A stretch of DNA of 5,311 bases from an uncultured Bacteroidota bacterium (GCA_903906615.1 CAIVKT010000735.1:1-5311), one strand, 5' to 3'. Positions 1 to 5,311 are shown, counted from the first letter of the stretch. A program made the numbers and translations. Notes: generated by a model from the letters alone, not told the origin.

Positions 1-469
1 CCACCTTGCGCAGCCGTGTGTTCACATTGCCACGCAGGTTCTCTATACTATCGTTGGGGTATTTGTTCAGCCACTGCGCCCTGCGGCGTATACTGCTGGT
101 AGCTATCAGTGCGGGGTCATCACCGTGTTCAAACGTAGTCCCGCTCTTAGGCACCAATATATCTTTGTAAGATGCCCTTGGCAATACTGCTGCCTGCACT
201 ATGCCTTTGGCCATCACAGTAGGCACATCTTTCATAGAGTGTACCGCTATATCTATCTCGCCATTCAGCAGAGCTATGTCTAATGCCTTAGTAAAAATGC
301 CCTGTACCCCTATTTCGTATAGCGGGGTTTTCAGGTCGGTATCGCCATCGCTTTTTATGTACACCAGCTCGGCGGCATAGCCACTATCAGCCAGCAATCC
401 TTTCACGGTATTGGCTTGCCATACTGCCAGTTGGCTTTCGCGGGTACCTATTCGTATCACCCTGCTCAT
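1..469 (-). CDS. hemC: Hydroxymethylbilane synthase (porphobilinogen deaminase), N-terminal part, cut by window edge
   Basis: This enzyme joins four porphobilinogen molecules into hydroxymethylbilane in the cytoplasm, the third step of tetrapyrrole synthesis after glutamyl-tRNA. About 156 residues are present, roughly half of the usual 300 or so. I translated the reverse strand and see the family's landmarks: GTRESQLAVWQA near residue 8, IKSDGDTD near 38, GEIDIAVHSMKDVPT at about 70-84 (Lys and Asp of the substrate/cofactor site, K80 and D81) and TSSIRRRAQ followed by LRGNVNTRLRK at the cut end (cofactor-binding arginines). The cysteine that carries the dipyrromethane cofactor lies in the missing C-terminal part. 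The ATG at 469 is chosen because the GTRESQLA motif begins seven residues later, as in the family. The start lies one base after the hemA stop, so translation is probably coupled to hemA and the two share a promoter. The identification is secure; completeness beyond the window is unknown. Confidence 0.96.
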   Translation of the reverse strand, partial: MSRVIRIGTRESQLAVWQANTVKGLLADSGYAAELVYIKSDGDTDLKTPLYEIGVQGIFTKALDIALLNGEIDIAVHSMKDVPTVMAKGIVQAAVLPRASYKDILVPKSGTTFEHGDDPALIATSSIRRRAQWLNKYPNDSIENLRGNVNTRLRKV

Positions 470-470
470 C

Positions 471-1691
471 CTATGCTATGTAATCGTTTATTGCGGTAAT
501 GAAGTGGCAGCCAGGCGTATAATCGCGGCGCATTTTGGTAGCCATGGTGTTGATCACCTTTTGTATCTTTTCGTCCTGCACCGGCAGTTCAGCATTCAGC
601 ACATGCGGGTCTATCTGTATCGTCTTCAGCTTATTCTTTACTTCCTTCAGCACGGGCACTTGCTTGCGCATTTCGTACCAAGCTTCAAACTCTGCTATAT
701 GCGCTGCTATTATCTCCAGGGCCTTAGGCACTTCTGCCTTGCGCACCTGTAGTGTTTCATCTTTTATCTTTGATAGCGCGTCCACATCCATAAAGGTAAT
801 TCCGGGCAGTTGGCGCGCGTCTTCGGCCACATTGGTAGGTACCGACATATCTATCACCAGCTTTGTGCCTTTCCCTTGCAGGTGCTGCTTCACGATCACA
901 GGATCTTGCGCGCTGGTCGACACCACCACAATATCAGCATCAGCCAGCTCTGCTTCCAATTCGGCAAACGGCGCGTGGCGCAGGCCCAGCTCATTGGCCA
1001 GCTTCTCTGCCGTTTCTTCGGTACGGTTAATGAGTACTATATCCTTCGTATGCAGGTAGTCCACAAAGTTGCGGCAGGTTACCCGGCCTATCTTCCCTGT
1101 GCCTACTACTACTATCTTATTTTTTGCTTCTGTCCTGTTATTGGTTTCCAGGTACTGCTTGATGTACTGCACCGCAGCAAACGAAACCGATACTGTGCCC
1201 CCGCTCAATACGGTTTGTGTCTTCACCGCCTTCGATGCCTGTAGCACACTGTTCACAAGCCGCTCCATGAAAGCGCCTATCCGGTCGTGCGCCTTTGCGC
1301 GTTTTACAGCAGTCTTTATTTGCCCCAGTATTTCGTAGTCGCCCAGTATCTGCGAGTCCAGCCCGGCTGCCACCTGGTACAGGTGTGCTATCGCTTCCAT
1401 ACCGTTCTTGCTATAGCACACTTCACTGAAGGTAGCCACATCGCCATGGCCGCCACTGCACAGCAGTGTAGCCAGTTGGCCTGCATCATCACCAAAACCA
1501 TATATCTCTGTACGGTTGCAGGTAGAAAGCACAAACATATCATGCACACCCTTTGTGGGTGCATCTGCCAGCAGCTTTTCGTATTGTTCGTGCCCTACCG
1601 CAAACAAACCCCTAATAGTGGCGTCTGTTTTTTTGTAGTTCAGCCCTACAACCCAAAAATGCTCAATATGTTGTTTTTCACTGCGGTACAT
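471..1691 (-). CDS. hemA: Glutamyl-tRNA reductase
   Basis: This enzyme reduces glutamyl-tRNA(Glu) with NADPH to glutamate-1-semialdehyde, the committed step of the C5 route to 5-aminolevulinate. The protein has 406 residues, near the usual 400-430. The N-terminal catalytic domain has VVGLNYKKTDATIRG (14-28) and the nucleophile motif LSTCNRTEIYGF, with the thioester-forming Cys at residue 58. The motif GLDSQILGDYEILGQIK (110-126) belongs to the substrate pocket. The NADPH-binding Rossmann domain begins at IVVVGTGKIG (193-202), with INRTEETAEKLA after it. VVVSTSAQDPVI and LVIDMSVPTNV (278-288) follow. The rest is the helical dimerisation domain, ending in GCHFITAINDYIA. The ATG at 1691 gives a family-like N-terminus. 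No clear ribosome site precedes it, which is usual in Bacteroidota, and a TAnnTTTG promoter lies about 32 bases upstream. hemC follows after one base. All key residues are intact. Confidence 0.98.
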   Translation of the reverse strand: MYRSEKQHIEHFWVVGLNYKKTDATIRGLFAVGHEQYEKLLADAPTKGVHDMFVLSTCNRTEIYGFGDDAGQLATLLCSGGHGDVATFSEVCYSKNGMEAIAHLYQVAAGLDSQILGDYEILGQIKTAVKRAKAHDRIGAFMERLVNSVLQASKAVKTQTVLSGGTVSVSFAAVQYIKQYLETNNRTEAKNKIVVVGTGKIGRVTCRNFVDYLHTKDIVLINRTEETAEKLANELGLRHAPFAELEAELADADIVVVSTSAQDPVIVKQHLQGKGTKLVIDMSVPTNVAEDARQLPGITFMDVDALSKIKDETLQVRKAEVPKALEIIAAHIAEFEAWYEMRKQVPVLKEVKNKLKTIQIDPHVLNAELPVQDEKIQKVINTMATKMRRDYTPGCHFITAINDYIA

Positions 1692-1722
1692 GTGTGCGTT
1701 AGGATCAGTATTGTGTATGCTG

Positions 1723-1749
1723 CAAAGGTAGTTTTACCTCGTCCGGCAA
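1723..1749 (-). promoter_or_regulatory. Candidate Bacteroidota-type promoter of hemA-hemC
   Basis: On the minus strand the sequence TACCTTTG (1730 down to 1723) matches the Bacteroidota -7 consensus TAnnTTTG in every fixed position. A TTG at 1749-1747 lies 16 bases upstream, close to the 17-23 bases reported for the -33 element. Transcription would start near 1715-1719 and leave a leader of about 25-28 bases before the hemA ATG. The match is seen directly; promoter activity is inferred from the known sigma factor preference of the phylum. Confidence 0.6.
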
Positions 1750-1785
1750 CCTCATTGCCATGTCACACCTACGTCATTTTAGGGC

Positions 1786-1821
1786 ATGATCCTCGTTATT
1801 TTATTAGCTGACGAAGATCAT
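1786..1821. repeat. 11-bp inverted repeat between divergent genes
   Basis: ATGATCCTCGT (1786-1796) and ACGAAGATCAT (1811-1821) are reverse complements at 10 of 11 positions, with a 14-base spacer. The single mismatch is C-A on the plus strand but becomes a G-U pair if the minus strand is transcribed. It lies about 37 bp upstream of the proposed hemA -33 element and about 107 bp before the start at 1928. It could be an operator for a dimeric regulator of either divergent gene, or a hairpin in a leader. The function is not known. Confidence 0.45.
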
Positions 1822-1927
1822 ATATAGTTCATTGCTCCATGCGTGCGTGCATTAGCAAATATTTCATTTTTTTTAACCATTTGCACGCCGCACACAACTA
1901 AAAAATATAGGTAACTTACACTTGTTT

Positions 1928-3208
1928 ATGATAAAGATGAGATCCCTGTTTGTGCTGCTGATGGCTGTGCTGTTTCCTTTTACAGCAATGGCCTCCAAAA
2001 TATTTATCCCTATGGATGCCGATGGCCAGGCCAACCACCTCAAAGCCTATGGTGTTGCCTATGCCGCGCTCAAAGCCAACGTAGCTGTCGACTGGCTGCT
2101 CAACTACAAGGGTGGCAGCTTTTGCATGGACAATGTGGAAAGCATGGAGCGCCTCTGCAAGTTGCGTGGGGTTACTTACGAGGTCATCAGCGATGGGCAG
2201 TATGTGGGCATTGTCAATGAAATATCCAATCCTGATTACAATGGTGATATTATAAAGCTGGAGAAAGCTCCCCGCATAGCCGTGTATACCCCGCTCAATA
2301 AAGAGCCGTGGGATGATGCCGTAACCCTCGTGCTTACCTATGCCGAGATACCCTTTGATAAGATATACGATGATGAAGTGCTGGCCGATGACCTCGCCAA
2401 GTACGACTGGCTGCACCTGCACCACGAAGACTTTACCGGGCAGTACGGCAAATTCTGGGCGCAGTTCCGCAACACAGCATGGTACCAGAACGACCAGAAA
2501 ACGGCGGAAGCCATAGCAGCCAAGCATGGCTTCAGCAAGGTTTCCCAGCTGCAGCTGGCTGTGGCCAACAAGATACGGGATTTTGTGGCCGGCGGCGGTT
2601 ATATGTTTGCCATGTGCTCGGCCACAGATACGTACGATATAGCGCTGGCAGCCGAAGGCACCGATATTTGCGATGTGCCATTCGATGGCGACCCTATGGA
2701 CCCGGCCGCGCAGCAGAAACTCGATTTCACCAAATGCTTTGCTTTCAAAGATTTTACGCTCGTTACCAATCCCTATGAGTATGAGTACTCCAATATTGAT
2801 AATACCAATCCGCGTATGCAAACGTATCATGTAGTGCCTACCAGCGACTACTTCACACTGTTCACTTTCTCTGCCAAGTTCGATCCGGTGCCTACAATGC
2901 TTTGCCAGGACCACACCACAACCATCAAGGGCTTTATGGGGCAAACAACTGCATTTCGTAATGAAGTATTGAAATCAAGTGTACTCGTAATGGGCGACTA
3001 CAAGCCCGCCAACGAAGCCCGCTACATACATGGCGAATATGGCAAAGGCACCTGGACCTTCTATGGCGGCCACGACCCCGAAGCCTATGAGCATAAAGTG
3101 GGCGACCCACCCACCGACCTCAACCTGCACCCCAACTCGCCCGGCTACAGGCTAATACTCAACAATGTGCTTTTCCCGGCAGCAAAGAAAAAACCCAGGA
3201 AGACGTAG
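1928..3208 (+). CDS. Secreted GATase1-like protein of unknown function (relatives often named 'asparagine synthetase B')
   Basis: The predicted protein has 426 residues. Counting from the ATG at 1928, it begins with a Sec signal peptide: a Lys/Arg start, a hydrophobic run SLFVLLMAVLFPF, and a likely cut after TAMA (residue 22). There is no lipobox Cys, so it should be periplasmic or exported. The mature part has SKIFIPMDADGQANHLKAYG, then APRIAVYTP and PWDDAVTLVLTYAEIPFD, then a WLHLHHEDFTGQYGKFW block (about 161-177). RDFVAGGGYMFAMCSATD (217-234) resembles the nucleophile elbow of class I glutamine-amidotransferase-like folds, with Cys 230 as candidate. Near the end, GKGTWTFYGGHDPEAY carries His 382 and Glu 385, in the place of the HPE motif of that superfamily. 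The tail is basic (KKKPRKT). From memory, Bacteroidota relatives are labelled asparagine synthetase B. I see neither that enzyme's N-terminal catalytic Cys nor its SGGLDS ATP loop, so the label is doubtful. The open frame extends to a TTG at 1922, but the ATG at 1928 is preferred; 1937 is also possible. The substrate is unknown. Confidence 0.88.
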   Translation: MIKMRSLFVLLMAVLFPFTAMASKIFIPMDADGQANHLKAYGVAYAALKANVAVDWLLNYKGGSFCMDNVESMERLCKLRGVTYEVISDGQYVGIVNEISNPDYNGDIIKLEKAPRIAVYTPLNKEPWDDAVTLVLTYAEIPFDKIYDDEVLADDLAKYDWLHLHHEDFTGQYGKFWAQFRNTAWYQNDQKTAEAIAAKHGFSKVSQLQLAVANKIRDFVAGGGYMFAMCSATDTYDIALAAEGTDICDVPFDGDPMDPAAQQKLDFTKCFAFKDFTLVTNPYEYEYSNIDNTNPRMQTYHVVPTSDYFTLFTFSAKFDPVPTMLCQDHTTTIKGFMGQTTAFRNEVLKSSVLVMGDYKPANEARYIHGEYGKGTWTFYGGHDPEAYEHKVGDPPTDLNLHPNSPGYRLILNNVLFPAAKKKPRKT

Positions 3209-3228
3209 ATTGTAAAATTCACGCACAT

Positions 3229-3684
3229 ATGGCAAAAGAACACAGCGAAGACCTTCGCAAATTCCTGCAACCATACCCTCCTGCTCAACAGGATACAGCA
3301 TTATGGCTGCGCGACTTTGTTTGGGATCTCTACCCCACATGCAATGAATTGATCTATGACAATTACAATGCTGTTGCTTTCGGTTGGGGACTATCTGATA
3401 AACTGGGCGACGTATTTTGCAGTATAGCCGTTGGCAAAGGAATAAATTTCGGCTTCAACCGCGGGCACGAGATCGCTGATCCCGAAAATAAATTACTGGG
3501 AAACGGAAATGTTTGGCGATACATCAAAGTAAGTGACAAAAAAGACTTCCCTGCAAAATATATGAAACAACTGCTCCGCGAAGCACATGCCAACGCACAA
3601 TCCCGCCTGAAACCGGGTACCGTAATACTAACCGGACAAACCATAGTAAAATCAATATCCGCAAAGAAAAGGCGGCCTTCATAA
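3229..3684 (+). CDS. DUF1801 domain-containing protein
   Basis: This is a 151-residue cytoplasmic protein without signal peptide or membrane helix. The DUF1801 family is recognisable from LIYDNYNAVAFGWG (41-54), then GDVFCSIAVGKGINFGFNRG (60-79), then DPENKLLGNGNVWRYIKV (84-101) and a C-terminal helix with a basic end (AKKRRPS). The family has a small alpha/beta fold; some members are compared with frataxin-like proteins, but no activity is established, so no function is assigned. The ATG at 3229 is 20 bases after the preceding stop, with no clear ribosome site, and co-transcription with the upstream gene is possible. Its codons are visibly richer in A and T (many AAA, AAT, ATA) than those of the neighbouring 1928-3208 gene, which may point to a different history. 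That is an impression, not a computed value. Confidence 0.9.
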   Translation: MAKEHSEDLRKFLQPYPPAQQDTALWLRDFVWDLYPTCNELIYDNYNAVAFGWGLSDKLGDVFCSIAVGKGINFGFNRGHEIADPENKLLGNGNVWRYIKVSDKKDFPAKYMKQLLREAHANAQSRLKPGTVILTGQTIVKSISAKKRRPS

Positions 3685-3764
3685 AAAGTGTATGATAGCC
3701 TGTACGGCTTTTTGGCCGTTAGACACGTTTTGGACAGGTTGTCTGTAAGCTGTCGATGGATTCC

Positions 3765-3795
3765 CGCCATTGTTGGTGTCCCTCCAACAACGGCG
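3765..3795. repeat. Long hairpin / inverted repeat
   Basis: CGCC-A-TTGTTGG (3765-3776) pairs with CCAACAA-C-GGCG (3784-3795) around the 7-base loop TGTCCCT. On the plus strand this is 4 bp plus 7 bp with one A-C mismatch. On the minus strand the mismatch becomes G-U, giving a continuous 12-pair RNA stem. No T run follows on either strand, so it is not a standard intrinsic terminator. Confidence 0.65.
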
Positions 3796-3958
3796 CGCAG
3801 GATAAATAACATAACCAAACAATTTCTTCCCGGCAGGAAGGATCTACACGCATTTCACCCGCCGTAGCTTTTAGCGAAGGAGGGCAGTATTCGCCAAGCC
3901 ACTTTAGTTCTATAGAAGGAGGACTACGCTTTAACACCCACGTCATCGCCAAAAACCT

Positions 3959-3966
3959 TAAATTTG
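3959..3966 (+). promoter_or_regulatory. Candidate -7 promoter element abutting the DUF983 start
   Basis: TAAATTTG matches the Bacteroidota TAnnTTTG consensus fully and continues TTTGCA, as at hemA. It ends only 5 bases before the ATG at 3972, so transcription would start at or next to the start codon. I find no TTG or TTTG at the expected 17-23 bases upstream, so the -33 part is weak or absent. Confidence 0.42.
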
Positions 3967-3971
3967 CACAA

Positions 3972-4373
3972 ATGTCAGATACCAGGAAACCAAGCTTACT
4001 CCCCGCATTGCTCACCATGAAGTGCCCCAGTTGCAGGCAATCGACTGTATTTGTGAATAAGAGCATATTCCCCCTCGGCAAGTGCCTGGCTCTCAAAGAC
4101 GAGTGCGAAGTATGCGGCGAGCGCATGAAATCCGAAAGCAACAATGGTGGCGGCATCAACTACGCCCTCACCATGATGCTGTTTTTCCTCAACCTGCTCT
4201 GGTATTGGCCCATATTCGGCCTTTCTTATAAAGATTACAGCGTTTTTTATTACCTCATTGTCAGCACAGTAGTAGTCGTACTCATGCAGCCCTACCTCAT
4301 GCGCCTTTCCCGTATGTTGTACCTGTATATTTATATCGGTTTCGGCCACTCCCGCCGCGTTATCCAGGATTGA
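3972..4373 (+). CDS. DUF983 family zinc-ribbon membrane protein
   Basis: This 133-residue protein has an N-terminal zinc ribbon made of two CxxC knuckles, CPSC (18-21) and CEVC (45-48), with an additional Cys at 38. Two membrane helices follow, roughly YALTMMLFFLNLLWYWPIF (64-82) and VFYYLIVSTVVVVLMQPYL (91-109), then a short tail RRVIQD. This layout is that of DUF983, a family common in Bacteroidota and Proteobacteria without an established biochemical role. The zinc site is inferred from the cysteine pattern. The stretch between ribbon and first helix (KSESNNGGGINYALT) corresponds to the family's usual EPGFYYGAMYVSYAL-like segment, but is divergent. The ATG at 3972 is followed by 17 residues before the first Cys, normal for the family; an alternative ATG is at 4017. 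The gene is probably a single transcription unit, with its own promoter candidate and a terminator at 4403. Confidence 0.9.
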   Translation: MSDTRKPSLLPALLTMKCPSCRQSTVFVNKSIFPLGKCLALKDECEVCGERMKSESNNGGGINYALTMMLFFLNLLWYWPIFGLSYKDYSVFYYLIVSTVVVVLMQPYLMRLSRMLYLYIYIGFGHSRRVIQD

Positions 4374-4402
4374 GACAAAGCGCGCTCAATTTTCCAAAGA
4401 CA

Positions 4403-4436
4403 AAAAAGCGAAGACACATAAGTGCCCACGCTTTTT
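4403..4436. terminator. Bidirectional intrinsic terminator between convergent genes
   Basis: AAAAAGCG (4403-4410) pairs with CGCTTTTT (4429-4436), with a CAC/GTG pair possible inside the 18-base loop. The stem ends in T5 on the plus strand and T6 on the minus strand. It lies 29 bases after the DUF983 stop and 23 bases after the stop of the minus-strand gene, so it can serve both. Confidence 0.7.
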
Positions 4437-4459
4437 CTCTGCTGTCGGTTAAATCTCTC

Positions 4460-4771
4460 TTAAGACAACTGCTCGCTTACATTCTTCTTTACCTTGCTCG
4501 TTGCCTTACCGGCATCGTTCAGTATGGCTTCAATGCGGTCGCGCGCATCGCTGCTCAGGCCCTTCACTTCACCTGCTATCATGTCCTTCAGGTCATCAAC
4601 CGAGTCCATGGCGCTGGTATTCAGCTTGTTCAGCCTGTCCTTCCATTTGTCCATTTTCTTCTTGGCTTTGTCCGCCAGCTCATCACGCATAGGCTTTGCC
4701 TTGTCCGATGTAAGCAATAATACAGCCGCTACTCCGAGCGCGCCTATTAACAAATATTTAGTACCACGCAT
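4460..4771 (-). CDS. YtxH-like small membrane-anchored protein
   Basis: The protein has 103 residues. A single N-terminal membrane helix (YLLIGALGVAAVLLLTS, 6-22) with a short basic start (MRGTK) is followed by about 80 highly charged, Lys/Asp/Glu-rich residues predicted to be helical and possibly coiled coil (for example ELADKAKKKMDKWKDRLNKL, 31-50). This build is typical of YtxH-domain proteins, some of which are called general stress proteins. Their function is mostly unknown, and the assignment here rests on architecture rather than on a diagnostic motif. It is convergent with the DUF983 gene and divergent from the small gene at 4970. The ATG at 4771 is preceded by an A/T-rich stretch and no obvious ribosome site. 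Confidence 0.82.
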   Translation of the reverse strand: MRGTKYLLIGALGVAAVLLLTSDKAKPMRDELADKAKKKMDKWKDRLNKLNTSAMDSVDDLKDMIAGEVKGLSSDARDRIEAILNDAGKATSKVKKNVSEQLS

Positions 4772-4836
4772 AAAAATGTTTTTTAGCTTTTGTCGTTTAT
4801 GTCAATAGAATCATGCCAATGCACGCACCACAAAAG

Positions 4837-4870
4837 CAAATACACAAAAACGGGTACTCCTTTACCACAA
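4837..4870 (-). promoter_or_regulatory. Weak promoter candidate for the YtxH-like gene
   Basis: On the minus strand TGTATTTG (4844 down to 4837) matches TAnnTTTG at all but one fixed position. A TTG at 4870-4868 lies 23 bases upstream, at the edge of the accepted spacing. The leader would be about 60 bases. This is a guess from consensus matching only. Confidence 0.2.
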
Positions 4871-4969
4871 CTGTGTGTTTACCTACCTGTTGCCGCTATT
4901 TACCGAAAGACTATTCCCCACTTTTATGTGGCATGGTATTTTTACACCGTCAAACACAAACTACAGGTT

Positions 4970-5200
4970 ATGCAGGAAGAAATCAAGAACAGCAGCTCAG
5001 TCAATAACAGCATCTTTAAATACGCATTCATAGGCGTGTTGCTTTGTATTGCTACCTTTGGCTTTACACTCACCAACTTTGCCGACATTGCTATGCATGA
5101 GGTACCACAGATGACCATTGTCACCCTCATGGGCCTCGGCTCTATAGCATTGCTTTCCAAAGCAATAAAGGGCGATAAGGAAAGATTGAGGGAGATTTGA
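4970..5200 (+). CDS. Small two-helix membrane protein of unknown function
   Basis: The protein has 76 residues. A polar start (MQEEIKNSSSVNNS) leads into a first hydrophobic segment, about IFKYAFIGVLLCIATFGFTL (15-34). A short loop with NFADIAMHEVPQ separates this from a second segment, about MTIVTLMGLGSIALLSK (48-64), and the tail is charged (KGDKERLREI). Two membrane helices with both ends probably on the same side is the likely topology. I do not recognise a family. The reading frame is open further upstream to an ATG at 4790, but that extension is compositionally poor (many Cys, His, Tyr, Pro) and looks non-coding, so the ATG at 4970 is preferred. AGG at 4965-4967 lies too close to be a good ribosome site. 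TATTTTTA at 4937-4944 is a one-off match to the -7 consensus without a -33 partner. A strong terminator follows 56 bases after the stop. Confidence 0.7.
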   Translation: MQEEIKNSSSVNNSIFKYAFIGVLLCIATFGFTLTNFADIAMHEVPQMTIVTLMGLGSIALLSKAIKGDKERLREI

Positions 5201-5206
5201 GAACAA

Positions 5207-5239
5207 CTCCTGTTTGCTTTGTAAGGTTCCGGACAGGAG
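5207..5239 (+). repeat. 7-bp inverted repeat after the small membrane gene
   Basis: CTCCTGT (5207-5213) is the exact reverse complement of ACAGGAG (5233-5239), with a 19-base loop. A competing hairpin, GGTTCC/GGAGCC, overlaps it at 5225-5241. It sits between the stop codon and the terminator at 5257 and could stabilise the 3' end of the transcript. It may also be chance. Confidence 0.35.
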
Positions 5240-5256
5240 CCAGAATACGATATTTT

Positions 5257-5283
5257 AAAAGGCCCTCCTATAGGGCCTTTTTT
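5257..5283 (+). terminator. Intrinsic terminator
   Basis: AAAAGGCCC (5257-5265) and GGGCCTTTT (5273-5281) form a perfect 9-bp stem around the 7-base loop TCCTATA, followed by T to 5283. It ends the transcript of the small membrane gene. The run of A before the stem lets it work on the minus strand too, if a convergent gene lies beyond the window. Confidence 0.88.
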
Positions 5284-5311
5284 ATTGTTACTTTGGTTAC
5301 TTTTTCTCGGC

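Larger units (their letters stand above)
3685..3971. other. Unexplained intergenic stretch with several hairpins
   Basis: These 287 bases lie between the DUF1801 and DUF983 genes. They hold four potential stem-loops: 3704-3719 (ACGGC/GCCGT, 6-base T-rich loop), 3765-3795 (the strongest), 3824-3842 (TTCTTCC/GGAAGGA, 5-base loop) and an imperfect one at 3858-3884. GAAGGAGG occurs twice (3876-3883 and 3915-3922), but no start codon sits at the right distance. A GTG-initiated frame (3688-3867, 59 codons) and minus-strand frames are open here, yet none resembles a protein I know. It could be an intergenic repeat, the remnant of a mobile element or a structured RNA. I cannot decide among these. Confidence 0.5.

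Noticed and set aside
1841..1850. GCGTGCGTGC short tandem repeat in the divergent spacer.
   Set aside because: Only two and a half units of four bases, too short to mean anything.
1916..2944. A long minus-strand open frame of 342 codons across the GATase1-like gene.
   Set aside because: It is antisense to a gene with a signal peptide and conserved motifs, and its His/Ile/Gly-rich translation resembles no protein.
3688..3867. A GTG-initiated plus-strand frame of 59 codons directly after the DUF1801 stop.
   Set aside because: It has no ribosome site or family resemblance, and it runs through the hairpins. It is in frame with the DUF1801 gene only because it follows its stop codon, and I see no sign of a readthrough extension.
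3719..4159. A 146-codon minus-strand open frame overlapping DUF983 and the structured gap.
   Set aside because: Its first two thirds are antisense to a convincing DUF983 gene. The rest has no recognisable motif and unusual composition.
4780..4805. TTGACA on the minus strand (4805 down to 4800), resembling a sigma-70 -35 box for the YtxH-like gene.
   Set aside because: Bacteroidota primary sigma factors use a TTTG/TAnnTTTG promoter, and no convincing -10 box follows. It is probably chance.
4790..4969. A 60-residue N-terminal extension of the small membrane protein.
   Set aside because: The composition (Cys, His, Tyr, Pro rich, no structure) looks like translated spacer, and it overlaps the likely promoter region of the divergent gene.

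Overview
The window looks like chromosomal DNA of a Bacteroidota bacterium, possibly of the Chitinophagia. Several things point that way. Genes lack strong Shine-Dalgarno sites, and two starts have the phylum's TAnnTTTG -7 promoter element just upstream. hemA and hemC are adjacent, and the protein families (DUF983, DUF1801, a YtxH-like protein) fit. GC content is moderate. The genus is not resolved. I see no rRNA, tRNA, CRISPR array, transposase or phage gene.

Layout. Positions 1-1691 (minus strand) hold the start of the tetrapyrrole pathway: hemA (glutamyl-tRNA reductase, complete) followed after one base by hemC (hydroxymethylbilane synthase, cut by the window edge). A divergent spacer (1692-1927) carries a good hemA promoter candidate and an 11-bp inverted repeat. 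On the plus strand, 1928-3208 encodes a secreted protein of about 426 residues. I recall close relatives in Bacteroidota being named 'asparagine synthetase B', but it lacks the residues of that enzyme and instead looks like a class I glutamine-amidotransferase (GATase1)-like fold with a candidate Cys elbow and a His/Glu motif. A DUF1801 protein (3229-3684) follows 20 bases later. Next comes a 287-bp gap (3685-3971) rich in hairpins that I cannot explain. A DUF983 zinc-ribbon membrane protein (3972-4373) follows, with a -7 element almost touching its start codon.

A bidirectional terminator (4403-4436) separates DUF983 from a convergent YtxH-like gene (4460-4771, minus). A second divergent spacer leads to a small two-helix membrane protein (4970-5200, plus), followed by a strong intrinsic terminator (5257-5283).

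The hem genes form a functional unit making heme precursors by the tRNA-dependent C5 route. The other genes look like single housekeeping or accessory units with no evident shared pathway. No complete new system is visible. The most interesting items are the GATase1-like secreted protein and the structured gap at 3685-3971.
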